Assembly (NCBI RefSeq): GCF_014200605.1
Contig: NZ_JACHCE010000002.1
Span: 859,300-923,299, forward strand
DNA from: Pedobacter cryoconitis
Lineage (GTDB): Bacteria; Bacteroidota; Bacteroidia; Sphingobacteriales; Sphingobacteriaceae
DNA length: 64,000 nucleotides
Reading direction: 5' to 3'
Part shown: in pieces, positions 52,874 to 62,900 of the stretch
How the letters are laid out: every line of letters starts with the position of its first letter
Position numbering within the stretch: the stretch's first letter is position 1
Position numbers and translations under genes: made by a program
Notes under the pieces: model-generated
Seen by the model: the letters and a program-made list of their open reading frames with translations, nothing else
Told to the model about the DNA's origin: nothing
Database searches by the model: none

Positions 52874-54187
52874 ATGACTCTTATCATTGTACTGTTGTGC
52901 ATCCTCTTACTGATTATTATGGTGTCCGCCCTGCGGATCAATGCCTTCCTTTCTTTTCTCGTTGTATCTATCGTAGCTGGTATTGTACTGGGTATCCCGC
53001 TAAATAAAATTGCCGGTTCTGTAGAAAAAGGCATAGGAGATGTACTAGGTTCTTTACTCATTATCATTACTGTTGGCGCCATGTTAGGAAAACTGGTTGC
53101 AGACAGCGGGGCAGCCCAGAGAATCGCTTCCGTTATTATGAATATCTGCGGAGAAAAGTACATTCAATGGGGAGTAGTGATCACCGGATTTCTGATCGGT
53201 ATCCCTCTTTTTTACGGAATAGGTTTTGTGCTGATGATCCCGCTGATCTTCTCTGTAGTTTACAAATACAAGCTGCCCGCAATTTATATCGGTCTGCCCA
53301 TGCTTGCTGCCCTTTCAGTAACCCATGGATTTTTGCCGCCGCACCCTTCGCCATCTGCTTTAGTCATACAGTTTAAAGCAAATATGGGGCTTACCCTGCT
53401 GTATGGTTTAATCGTTGCCATACCAGCAATTGTTATTGGCGGACCTCTTTTTGCCAGGACACTCAAAAATATTCCTTCCACTCCTTTACAGAGTTTTGTC
53501 CCTGTTGAAAAACCAGAGAGCGAACTGCCCGGAACATTCAATAGTTTCTTTACAGCGCTTTTGCCTGTCTTGTTATTGGTTATTGCAGCTGCATTCTCAT
53601 TTTTTGCCAGCCGGATGCCCGAAATGGCCAATATCATGTCACTTGCAGGAGAATCAAATGTAGTCATGCTGATAGCCCTGGTTACAGCAACACTTACACT
53701 CGGTATATGCCAGGGAAAGAAAGTGACTTATCTCATGGACCTCTATGGAGAAGCGATTAAAGATGTGGCTATGATCCTGTTGATTATCGGAGGCTCAGGT
53801 GCATTAAAGCAAATACTGGTAGATAGTGGGGTAAGCGGACAGATTGCCATCATGTTAAAAGAACTGCACATGCAGCCCTTGTTTTTAGGCTGGCTGATTA
53901 CTGCTGTCATCAGGTTTTGTGTGGGCTCAGCTACAGTTGCAGGGTTAACAACCGCAGGGATAATCTTACCCTTAATGATCGCAACCAATACCAATCCCAA
54001 CTTAATGGTACTGGCAGTAGGGGCAGGAAGTTTAATGTTCTCCCATGTTAATGATGCGGGATTCTGGATGTTCAAAGAATATTTTAATCTCAGTCTTAAA
54101 AATACATTTAAGTCATGGGCGTTAATGGAGTCAATAGTTGGGATCGTAGGCCTGATAGGCGTACTTTTATTAAATCAAATTATCTAA
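52874..54187 (+). CDS. GntP family permease (gluconate / D-serine type)
   Basis: The 437-residue inner-membrane protein has about twelve hydrophobic helices and the family hallmarks LIIITVGAMLGKLVADSGAA, GFLPPHPSPSALVIQF and the C-terminal HVNDAGFWMFKEYFNLSLKN. GntP permeases import gluconate and relatives, and some import D-serine. The genes downstream (RidA, a D-amino-acid-type PLP enzyme and an M19 dipeptidase) favour a D-amino-acid or hydroxy amino acid as substrate. It is the first gene of a four-gene operon. Confidence 0.92.
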   Translation: MTLIIVLLCILLLIIMVSALRINAFLSFLVVSIVAGIVLGIPLNKIAGSVEKGIGDVLGSLLIIITVGAMLGKLVADSGAAQRIASVIMNICGEKYIQWGVVITGFLIGIPLFYGIGFVLMIPLIFSVVYKYKLPAIYIGLPMLAALSVTHGFLPPHPSPSALVIQFKANMGLTLLYGLIVAIPAIVIGGPLFARTLKNIPSTPLQSFVPVEKPESELPGTFNSFFTALLPVLLLVIAAAFSFFASRMPEMANIMSLAGESNVVMLIALVTATLTLGICQGKKVTYLMDLYGEAIKDVAMILLIIGGSGALKQILVDSGVSGQIAIMLKELHMQPLFLGWLITAVIRFCVGSATVAGLTTAGIILPLMIATNTNPNLMVLAVGAGSLMFSHVNDAGFWMFKEYFNLSLKNTFKSWALMESIVGIVGLIGVLLLNQII

Positions 54188-54202
54188 AGAAATAAATAAG
54201 CA

Positions 54203-54676
54203 ATGGAAAATTTAAGTGCAGAAGCGCAATTTGCAAAATCAGGATTAACATTACCACCGGCACCAACCCCTCTTGGTGTTTATAAACCTTACCTGATAGA
54301 CGGTAAATATCTTTATTTATCAGGTCATGGCCCTGTAAACAACGATAAAAGTCTGATTATTGGCCGTATTGGCGCAGATCTTAACCAGGAAGAAGGAAAG
54401 CTGGCAGCAAGACAAGTTGGCTTAACCATGTTGTCTACAATCAAAACCAATCTGGGTACTTTAAACCGGGTAAAAAGAGTAATCAAAGTTTTGGGAATGG
54501 TCAATTGTACCCCGGACTTTGAAAAACATCCTTTCATTATCAATGGCTGCAGTGAATTATTTGCACAGGTATGGGGCGAAGAAAACGGAATTGGTACACG
54601 CAGTGCAGTAGGGTTTGGTTCATTACCAGATAATATCCCTGTAGAAATTGAAGCGATGTTTGAATTACATGAATAA
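54203..54676 (+). CDS. RidA/YjgF family protein (longer subtype)
   Basis: The 157-residue protein has the subtype signature PPAPTPLGVYKPYLIDGKYL, SGHGPV, NDKSLIIGRIGADLNQEEGK and the late GTRSAVGFGSLPDNIPVEIE. RidA proteins hydrolyse reactive enamine/imine products of PLP enzymes. The PLP-enzyme gene begins two bases after its stop. The operon context therefore suggests it clears the intermediate made by that enzyme. The arginine of the active site in GTRSAVGF is present. Confidence 0.92.
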   Translation: MENLSAEAQFAKSGLTLPPAPTPLGVYKPYLIDGKYLYLSGHGPVNNDKSLIIGRIGADLNQEEGKLAARQVGLTMLSTIKTNLGTLNRVKRVIKVLGMVNCTPDFEKHPFIINGCSELFAQVWGEENGIGTRSAVGFGSLPDNIPVEIEAMFELHE

Positions 54677-54677
54677 T

Positions 54678-55793
54678 ATGGACAAAAAAGACTGGTATCT
54701 GATTGATCAGGTGGATCAGCTTGATTCACCTGCCCTGGTATTTTACCAGGAAAGGATGACTGCGAATATTGAAAAATTAAAGCAGAGTATCCATGATATA
54801 AGCAGGCTTAGACCACATGTTAAGACACATAAAACAAGCGAAATTACCTTGCAGCTACTTGCAGCCGGTATCACTAAATTTAAATGTGCAACTATTGCCG
54901 AAGCAGAAATGCTGGGTATGAGCAAAGTACCGGACGTATTGTTGGCTTATCAGCCCACAGGGCCTAAAATTGATAGGTTTATTCAATTGATAAAAACCTA
55001 TCCGGCAACTTCTTTTTCTTGTCTGATAGATAATGAGTATTCATTAAAAGCGATTGCTGCGGCAGCTTTGGCAGCAGGAATAACTGTAGGTGTTTTTGTA
55101 GATCTGAATGTCGGTATGAACAGAACTGGCATCCTTCCTGAAGATAAAGCTTTAGCACTCTATGAATCTGTAACAGCCGAAAAAGGTGTGGAGGTTTTAG
55201 GTTTGCATGCTTACGATGGTCACATTCATGATGCTGATTATATGGTAAGAGAAAATAAAGCGGCAGGTATACTGGATGCGATCAGTAAATTAACAGCGCA
55301 GCTTGTCCGCAAAGGGATAGCAGAACCAGTCATCATTGCTGGCGGCACACCAACTTTTCCTGTTTATGCAAAACTGGAAGATATAGAATGCAGTCCGGGG
55401 ACTTTTATTCTTTGGGATAAAGGATATCAGGATGCTTTTCAGGAACAGGATTATCTGACTGCTGCGGTAGTGCTGACCCGTGTAATTTCATTGACAGATG
55501 CGACAAAAGTTACGGTAGATCTTGGGCATAAATCTGTCGCTGCAGAAAACGTACTGAAAAGAAGGGTATATTTTCTAAACGCAACACAGGCAGAAGCTGT
55601 CAGTCAGAGTGAAGAACACCTGGTTCTTGAACTGGGGCCGGATCATGGTTTTCAGATAGGCGATGTTTTGTATGGTTTACCTATACATATCTGCCCAACG
55701 GTAGCACTTTACGGTCAGGCGACTATTGTGACCAATCATAAAATAACAGGAGAGTGGAAGATAATTTCAAGGGAGAGGAAGATTAATATTTAA
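54678..55793 (+). CDS. PLP-dependent D-threonine aldolase-like enzyme
   Basis: The protein has 371 residues from the ATG at 54678, one base after the RidA stop; in-frame ATGs at 54648 and 54669 overlap ridA and I reject them. The alanine-racemase-like barrel carries the PLP lysine in RPHVKTHKTSEI (near residue 46) and the following AGITKFKCATIAEAEML. Other blocks are LHAYDGHIHD and VDLGHKSVAAE, with DHGFQIGDVLYGLPIHICPT near the end, typical of DTA/DSD1-type D-amino-acid lyases. It would cleave D-threonine or a related 3-hydroxy amino acid. Substrate is inferred from family. Confidence 0.9.
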   Translation: MDKKDWYLIDQVDQLDSPALVFYQERMTANIEKLKQSIHDISRLRPHVKTHKTSEITLQLLAAGITKFKCATIAEAEMLGMSKVPDVLLAYQPTGPKIDRFIQLIKTYPATSFSCLIDNEYSLKAIAAAALAAGITVGVFVDLNVGMNRTGILPEDKALALYESVTAEKGVEVLGLHAYDGHIHDADYMVRENKAAGILDAISKLTAQLVRKGIAEPVIIAGGTPTFPVYAKLEDIECSPGTFILWDKGYQDAFQEQDYLTAAVVLTRVISLTDATKVTVDLGHKSVAAENVLKRRVYFLNATQAEAVSQSEEHLVLELGPDHGFQIGDVLYGLPIHICPTVALYGQATIVTNHKITGEWKIISRERKINI

Positions 55794-55804
55794 TTTTTAA
55801 GCTG

Positions 55805-56875
55805 ATGTTTACTATAGATGCACACCTCGATTTAAGTATGAATGCACTGGAATGGAACCGCGATCTGCGTTTACCAGTTTCAGCTATTAATGAAAGAGAA
55901 CAAGGATTGACAGATAAACCCGACAGGGCTAAAGCTGTAGTTTCTTTGCCCGAACTGAGAAAAGGTAAGATCGGTCTGGTTGTTGCTACCCAGATTGCAC
56001 GATATGTAGCTCCCGGAAATAATTTACCCGGCTGGCATTCTCCAGAGCAGGCCTGGGCACAAACCCAGGGGCAGCTGGCCTGGTATAAAGCCATGGAAGA
56101 AGCAGGAGAAATGGTACAGATCAATAACCTGGACAGCCTGGAAAAACATGTGCTTTTATGGGAAAGCGAATTGGCGGATGAAAAGAAACCCATTGGATAC
56201 ATTTTAAGCCTGGAAGGTGCAGACTCTATCGTCACTGTTCAGCATCTGGAACGTGCGCATGCTTATGGTCTTCGGGCTGTTGGCCCTGCACATTATGGAC
56301 CGGGAAGATATGCACAAGGTACTGATGCTACAGGTTTTATGGGTGCAAAGGGGCATGAGCTGCTTAAAGAAATGGAACGTCTGAACATTATTTTAGATGC
56401 TACACATTTGTGCGATGATAGTTTCTGGGAAGCACTGGATCATTTTAGCGGGCATATCTGGGCATCTCATAACAATTGCAGAGCTCTTGTCAATCACAAC
56501 CGTCAGTATAGCGACGGACAAATTAAAGCATTGGTTGAACGTGGTGCTGTCATTGGACTGGCACTAGATGCCTGGATGATGGTCCCTAACTGGGTAAGGG
56601 GACAGTCTACACCAAAAAGTACAAACTGTAATCTCGAAGTTATGGTCAACCACTTAGATCATATTTGTCAGATTGCAGGTAATACACTGCATGTAGGTAT
56701 CGGTTCAGATCTGGATGGTGCTTTTGGAAGAGAGCAATGTCCATATGATGTGGAAAACATAGCAGACTTACAGAAAATACCAGGACACTTAGAGAAAAGG
56801 GGATATTCAGCAGAAGATATCCGGAATCTGATGCAGGGTAACTGGCTTCGTTTCTTAAGGAAAGCATGGCTTTAA
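55805..56875 (+). CDS. Membrane-type (M19) dipeptidase
   Basis: The 356-residue protein starts MFTIDAHLDLSMNALEWNRD and shows the metal-binding motif of renal dipeptidases: DAHLDLS, the central glutamate in SLEGADSI, DATHLCDDSFWEALDH, SHNNCRAL and GIGSDLDGAFG. Members cleave dipeptides, including ones with a D-residue. No signal peptide is present, so it acts in the cytosol. As last gene of the GntP-RidA-DTA operon it could supply the amino acids handled upstream. Confidence 0.9.
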   Translation: MFTIDAHLDLSMNALEWNRDLRLPVSAINEREQGLTDKPDRAKAVVSLPELRKGKIGLVVATQIARYVAPGNNLPGWHSPEQAWAQTQGQLAWYKAMEEAGEMVQINNLDSLEKHVLLWESELADEKKPIGYILSLEGADSIVTVQHLERAHAYGLRAVGPAHYGPGRYAQGTDATGFMGAKGHELLKEMERLNIILDATHLCDDSFWEALDHFSGHIWASHNNCRALVNHNRQYSDGQIKALVERGAVIGLALDAWMMVPNWVRGQSTPKSTNCNLEVMVNHLDHICQIAGNTLHVGIGSDLDGAFGREQCPYDVENIADLQKIPGHLEKRGYSAEDIRNLMQGNWLRFLRKAWL

Positions 56876-56903
56876 CCGAATCAGAACGCCTTATTGTGAT
56901 TAA

Positions 56904-56942
56904 CTAACAAGTTATCCACATTTTATGTGGATAACTTGTTAG
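56904..56942. terminator. 18-bp perfect palindrome with paired DnaA-box sequences
   Basis: Arms 56904-56921 and 56925-56942 pair perfectly around TTT. Each arm contains the nine-base consensus DnaA box, TTATCCACA at 56912-56920 and its inverse at 56926-56934. It lies between convergent genes (stops at 56875 and 56959) and so probably terminates both. The DnaA-box match may be coincidental. Confidence 0.65.
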
Positions 56943-56958
56943 CGTTAAAATTACAGCA

Positions 56959-58098
56959 TTAAACCTTGATATAGATTTTACGTTTGTCAAGTACATAAGC
57001 AACAAGCCAACATACTAGCATAAAGCTAATTGCGAATAATAATGAACCAATCGGGCCTGGTGCAATCACCTGAAAGAAATTAACATTTATCCACTTCGTA
57101 AAATGTAATTGTGGAAAAAGTAAATCGATAATAATCAGTAATAAGTCTGAAACGATATAGATGAACAAAGGATTTTTTCCAAAAATCACAAAGAATTTTG
57201 TCCATTTAACAGACTGTCTGACCTCGATTATATAAAGGAGTACACCAATAATCATCAGGTCAAGTCCGGTGGTTACCATCACAAATGAACTGGTCCATAA
57301 TTTCTTGTTGATTGGTAATACTGCATTCCAGCAAATAGCGATCAAAACGAATAAACTTCCCATCAGGAAAAGCTTAGCTATACTTTCATACCCTTTCCCT
57401 TTTTCCTGAATAAATTTACCGGCAAAATAGCCGATAATCACATTCACAATGGACGGAATTGTACTCAGTACCCCTTCAGGATCAAAGGCAATATGTTTAC
57501 CATTCATAAAATCGCCATGGTATAAATGCGATTCTCCAAGCAGCAATTTATCCAGATAATAACCTGCATTACCTGTCATAGTGAATTCAGCACCAGGATC
57601 TCCAAAAACTAATAAGCAAATCCAATAACCTACCAGGAAGAGAACGCTCATCCAGATGACAGTTTTTCCTGATAGGTAGTGGATCATTAGCGAAGCAATT
57701 CCAAAACACAGCGCTATTCTTTGTAAAACACCCAGGATACGGGTATTTTCTATGGATGCAAATATGATATGTCCTTGTTTATCATATTTAAAAAACGGAA
57801 ACCAGTAGATGAGGAAACCGATCAGGAAAATTAAAAAAGTACGTTTGAATATTTTCAGCAGCACCTGGGAATTATCCATCTGACTAAATCTTTTCATAGA
57901 AAAGCTCATGGCATTCCCTACTGCAAAAAGAAACGAAGGGAAAACCAGATCTGTCGGGGTAAACCCGTGCCAGGCTGCATGTTCAAGTATACCAAAAGGT
58001 ATTGCGCCTCTTCCAGGAGAATTTACAATGATCATGAAACATAAAGTCATGCCACGGAATACATCCAGGGAAAGAAAACGCTCGGTTAATGGTTTCAT
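56959..58098 (-). CDS. NagX-like membrane acyltransferase (DUF5009/DUF1624)
   Basis: The 379-residue inner-membrane protein has about ten hydrophobic helices and the start RFLSLDVFRGMTLCFMIIVN, followed by HAAWHGFTPTDLVFPSFLFA, the signature of the heparan-alpha-glucosaminide N-acetyltransferase-like family. It is the last gene of the susC-susD unit. Family members move acetyl groups across membranes onto amino sugars, and in Bacteroidota they sit with glycan-use genes. That points to an amino-sugar-containing glycan as substrate for the locus, by inference. Confidence 0.9.
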   Translation of the reverse strand: MKPLTERFLSLDVFRGMTLCFMIIVNSPGRGAIPFGILEHAAWHGFTPTDLVFPSFLFAVGNAMSFSMKRFSQMDNSQVLLKIFKRTFLIFLIGFLIYWFPFFKYDKQGHIIFASIENTRILGVLQRIALCFGIASLMIHYLSGKTVIWMSVLFLVGYWICLLVFGDPGAEFTMTGNAGYYLDKLLLGESHLYHGDFMNGKHIAFDPEGVLSTIPSIVNVIIGYFAGKFIQEKGKGYESIAKLFLMGSLFVLIAICWNAVLPINKKLWTSSFVMVTTGLDLMIIGVLLYIIEVRQSVKWTKFFVIFGKNPLFIYIVSDLLLIIIDLLFPQLHFTKWINVNFFQVIAPGPIGSLLFAISFMLVCWLVAYVLDKRKIYIKV

Positions 58099-58117
58099 AG
58101 GCTTATTTTATTTAGAG

Positions 58118-59905
58118 CTAGTTGTAGCCGGGATTTTGTGTAAGTACTTTCGCACTGCCTTTCAGGCTCAGGTCAATTTGACGCTGAGGAATCGGGTAAT
58201 ACTCATTTCTTCCAGTTGTGAATTTACCTCTTCTTACGTCAGAAGTTAACTTACCCTGGTAATTAAAATAGGCATTCAACTCTTTGTCTGCAAGACCCCA
58301 GCGTACCAGGTCAAAAAAGCGATGTCCTTCCATAGCCAGTTCTATTTTGCGCTCATAGTAGATAGCACTCAGTGCATAAGCCTGACCCTGACTGGCAAAA
58401 TCGCCCGCAGGGTATTCACTGATTTTATAATTTGCAGCCGGAATATCAGAGAAGCCCCCCATTGGATTGCTATCATCTTTATATTTATAAACCCAGCCTT
58501 CTTTATTCGCAGCCCTTGCTCTTACCCTGTTTACATATTGCTGTGCTGTAGCCAGACTTCCTGCCTGAGCTTCACACTCGGCAGCCTGTAACAAGACGTC
58601 TGCAAAGCGGATAACCAGATAATTAATTGCTGATCCTGGTGCCCAGGTAGTTTTATCTGCATCTGTCGCAGCTGTTTTTTGCCAGTATATATTTTTCTTT
58701 GGTCCATAAGGACCGCCATAACTCTGGTCCCTGATCCATGCTGCACCAGGATAATTACCCCAGTCCAGGTAAGGAACGCCACGTCTGCCTGCTGTCCAGT
58801 CTATCCTTGGATCAAGTGTGCCCTGATCTGGTGTGAAATCGGCCCCTCCGCTAACACCCATGTCATTTTTAACTGCATAGTCGTTGTAATTGGAAAGATA
58901 AGGTAAGCCCGTCACTTCATTTGTCCTGAACCTGTTTACCAGATCAATAGATGGCTGGAAGAAACCGCAGCATCCAAAAGGACTGCCTCCATAAGGGAAA
59001 TTCAGCATATCACCATTATTTCCGCTTGTCGGACCCGAAGGGTCAGCATTAGCTGCCATCTGTATCGTAAATACTTCTTCAGGATTGTTTTCTTTACTTG
59101 GCATGAAATTATCCTCAAAAGAAGGGTTCAGGTCGTATTTTTTGCCACCACTGGTTACCCCTGAAGGAATAACCACATCGAATATGGCTTTAGCATCTGC
59201 ATATTTCTTCTGATATAAATAAGACTTGGCCAGGTAAGCTCCGGCGGCCCATTTATTTACCCGGCCTATTTCTCCCTGTGTTGCAGGTAGATTTTCATAG
59301 GCAAATTTGAAATCACCAGTAATTTTAGACCATAAATCAGTACTGACAGGCTGATTAAAATCTGTTGTAGTTTCATCAATCCAGGGTGCATTGTTCCAGA
59401 GTTTCTTAATTTCAAAATAGAAGTGGGCTCTTAGAAACCTTGCCTGTCCGGCAATTGTTTTTCCTTCCTCAGGAGTGATATCAGTTGCTTTCGCCAGAAA
59501 CTTTAATACATTATTGGTACGGGAAACACCTTCGTATAATGCTTTCCATTTCCCGTTATAATAAGCATTATTAGGATCTGAATAGAAATTTGCAATAGGA
59601 TCAATAGCTGGCTGATCAGAACCATCGCTACCTTTAGAAGCATCACCACCGGCAATAGATCCAAAAACCCAGTTGCTTGGTGAGCCCTGCCAGGCTTCAC
59701 CGCCACCTAAACTCTGATTATTTCCCTGCATCCCATATAAGGCGGCATAAGAGCCAATCAATAAGGCGTTAACTCCGTTTTTATTAGCCACCAGTTCTTC
59801 AGATACAGAACCTAGAGGAGGCTGCTGTAATGCCTTTTTGCATGAATAGAATAATTGTCCTGTAAAGAGCAGTACAGTTAACAAAATAAATGTAGATTTC
59901 TTCAT
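58118..59905 (-). CDS. SusD/RagB-like nutrient-binding lipoprotein
   Basis: The 595-residue lipoprotein has a signal ending LFYSC (near residue 21). The SusD fold is visible as ALLIGSYAALYGMQGNNQSL, the TPR-like region from 130 to 330 (FLRAHFYFEIKKLWNNAPWI), then LAQSNRVRARA-like VNRVRARAANKEGWVYKY and IYYERKIELAMEGHRFFDLV then RWG. SusD proteins capture glycans or peptides at the cell surface and form a lid on SusC. It lies between SusC and the NagX-like gene and would pass ligand to SusC. Confidence 0.95.
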   Translation of the reverse strand: MKKSTFILLTVLLFTGQLFYSCKKALQQPPLGSVSEELVANKNGVNALLIGSYAALYGMQGNNQSLGGGEAWQGSPSNWVFGSIAGGDASKGSDGSDQPAIDPIANFYSDPNNAYYNGKWKALYEGVSRTNNVLKFLAKATDITPEEGKTIAGQARFLRAHFYFEIKKLWNNAPWIDETTTDFNQPVSTDLWSKITGDFKFAYENLPATQGEIGRVNKWAAGAYLAKSYLYQKKYADAKAIFDVVIPSGVTSGGKKYDLNPSFEDNFMPSKENNPEEVFTIQMAANADPSGPTSGNNGDMLNFPYGGSPFGCCGFFQPSIDLVNRFRTNEVTGLPYLSNYNDYAVKNDMGVSGGADFTPDQGTLDPRIDWTAGRRGVPYLDWGNYPGAAWIRDQSYGGPYGPKKNIYWQKTAATDADKTTWAPGSAINYLVIRFADVLLQAAECEAQAGSLATAQQYVNRVRARAANKEGWVYKYKDDSNPMGGFSDIPAANYKISEYPAGDFASQGQAYALSAIYYERKIELAMEGHRFFDLVRWGLADKELNAYFNYQGKLTSDVRRGKFTTGRNEYYPIPQRQIDLSLKGSAKVLTQNPGYN

Positions 59906-59932
59906 CTTTATATTTTTTAAACCAAAGGGTGA

Positions 59933-62900
59933 TTAAAAGGATAAGTTTAAACCTAATAAGAAAGTACGCTGACTAGGGTAAGAACCATCATCTACTCCAT
60001 AAGCAGTTTGCTGTCCTGTTTCGCTTGAAGTTCCAATTTCTGGGTCTACACCAGAATATTTGGTGATCGTGAATAAGTTAGCTCCCGACAGGTAAACCCT
60101 TAATTTGTTAATTCCTATTTTCTGCAATCTTGCCGAATTAAATGAGTAACCGATCTGTGCATTTTTCAATCTCAGATAAGAACCATTTTCAACAAAATAA
60201 GAGTTTGGAACAGCGTTAGTGCTAAAAGAATTTGCTGTTTCCTGAATAGGGGCCTTTGCGTTGTGGTTTTGCGGAGTCCACGAATCATATAAAGCCGTTT
60301 TGCTTTTTGCACCTCCAAATGATGGATTAAAATCAGTCCACCACTTTACCTGGTTCCAGATCGAATTTCCCTGAACACCATAGAAGAAAGCACTGAAGTC
60401 CCAGTTTTTGTAAGTTATCCCCAGGTTTAAGCCATAACTATAACTTGGGTTGGCATTACCGAGAAAAGTACGGTCATCTGCCGTAATACGGCCATCTCCA
60501 TTGGTATCCGCATATTTGAAGCGTCCTACACCTATATCTGTCTGGTATACATCGTTCGGGTTACCGGTAGCTTGCTGAGCTTTTTTGTTAGCAGCATCAA
60601 TTTCCTGTTGAGAATTCCAGAAACCATCTACTTTATAGCCAAAAAACTGGCTTATAGGATGGCCTACAGCATTACGGATAATGTTACTTCCGTCAAAACG
60701 ACGGGCATCCACATCATAGTAATCAGAGCCGCCAGAAATCTTTTCAATCTCATTGTGATAGGTAGTAATGGTAGCAGTTGCATTCAATTTTACCGAGCTG
60801 CTTACTTGTGTGTTTCCTGAAACCGAGATGTCAAAACCATTATTTCTCATTTGGGCGATATTGACAAAAGGGACCTTTGCTGCGCCGCTTGTGGCGATCA
60901 TCTCTGGATTATATAACAGATCTTTGATGTTTTTACGATAATAATCTGCAGAGATATCAATATGTCCGCCAAATAAAGTAGCATCAAAACCAAAATTTGA
61001 ATTGATGTTTTTCTCCCATTTAGCCCCGGGATTACCAGTCTGGTTCTGATAAAATCCGGAAACAATATTATTGCCGCCACCAATTGCATAATAAGAAGTT
61101 CCTACAGCACTTCCAAATGTAGTAAAGGCATTCCCACCGCTTACATTCAACTGATTTCCCATAATACCATATCCACCTCTTACTTTCAGGTCGGTAATCC
61201 ATTTAACATTTTTCAGGAAGTTTTCCTGAGATAGTCTCCACCCGGCACTAACTGCAGGGAACCAGCCATATACATGCTCCAGAAATTTAGAGGAACCATC
61301 CCGACGGATAGTAGCACCCAGTAAATATTTATCATTATAGCTATAATCAACTCTGCCTATCAGCGAGAATAAAGTATTTGCTGTTCTTGCACTGGTCGTC
61401 TTCATTGGACCGCTGCCTGTTGAAAGGTTGGTATAATCCGGGTCAAAAGAGAAATAGCCCTGATTAGATCCTGTAGACACATGTGTGCTCTCTCTGAAAA
61501 ACTCTGTTCCGGCTACTGCTTTAATACGGTGTTTGCCAAATGACTTGTTAAAAGACAGGGTATTGGTCCAGCTATAATTATACCCATCCAAAGCAGATTC
61601 AGTATAAGAATTGATCGTTGAGTTTTCAGCATTCTCATACATCGGATAAACAAATGCGCGGGTAGCACCAGAATAATTTTCTCCTCCAAACTGTGATCTG
61701 AGCGTTAGAAAATCAGTCACATCGACCTCGGCAAAAATATTACCGAATAACCTGTTCTGTTGTGATCTGTTATCTTTAGTACGCTCCAGCATCGCTACCG
61801 GATTATAAGCATCGCCCAGGTTACCACCATAAGAGCCTGCAAAATTTCCCATAATATCTCTTACAGGGATGATTGGCTGTTCCCTGAAAGCATGACCAAT
61901 AGCATTGTCTCCGCTTAATCCGGCAATCTGTGGATTATTAGTAATGGAATAAGCAAGGTTTTCACCTACCCTGATTCTTTTACTAATATTATACTGACTA
62001 TTTGAACGAATGGTATATCTTTTCAGATAAGTATTTAAAAGTGTTCCCTGCTGATTGAAATAATTGGCAGAAAACAAATAGTTACCCTGATCAGATCCTC
62101 CGGTTATAGCGACATTCTGACTGGTGATTGACGCTGGTTTAAATATTTCATGATACCAGTCTGTACCTTCCTTATTGGCTTTGCTGATCCGATAAAAACT
62201 GTTGTATTCATTGGCTGAAGTATAAAAAGGTTTTAGTTTATAGAGCGCAGGATTTGCTCTTGGATCACCTTCTTTAGCACCTGCAGGCAGAATATAATCA
62301 GGCAGCACATAAGCAGGGCCACTTCCATACAAAGAATCCACAAAGTCGGTAGCCCCTGAATTTGTCATGGCCATATGCTTCAGATCTGCCATCTCCTGAG
62401 GGGTCAGGATATTCCATACGTTGCCGCCTTTAGGACGTTGAGTGCCATAATAGGCATCATAACTTACCGTTACTTTGCCTTTACCTTTTTTAGTGGTAAT
62501 CACAATAACTCCGTTTGCAGCTCTCGATCCATAGATTGAAGCAGATCCTGCATCTTTTAAAACCTGCATGGTCTCAATATCATTCGGGTTTAAATCAGCA
62601 ATGCTTTGCGTAGGCACACCATCTACGACATACAAAGGATTATTGTTCCCGAATGTATTGACACCTCTGATTCTTACCTGGGGTTCTTCTCCAGGCTGTC
62701 CTGAACCTAATACGGTTACGCCCGATGCCTGACCCTGTAAAAGATTGTTAACTGATGCGGTAGGTTGTTTGATCATAGACCCAACATTCACTACAGATAC
62801 GGCGCTGGTCAGGTCCTTCTTTCTTTGTGTACCATAACCTACCACAACGACTTCCCCTAAAGAAGTCAGCTCTTCAACAAGCTGGACATTTAAAGTAGTA

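Noticed and set aside
56904..56942. Chromosome replication origin
   Set aside because: Only two DnaA boxes, no unwinding element, no dnaA or other origin-linked genes nearby.
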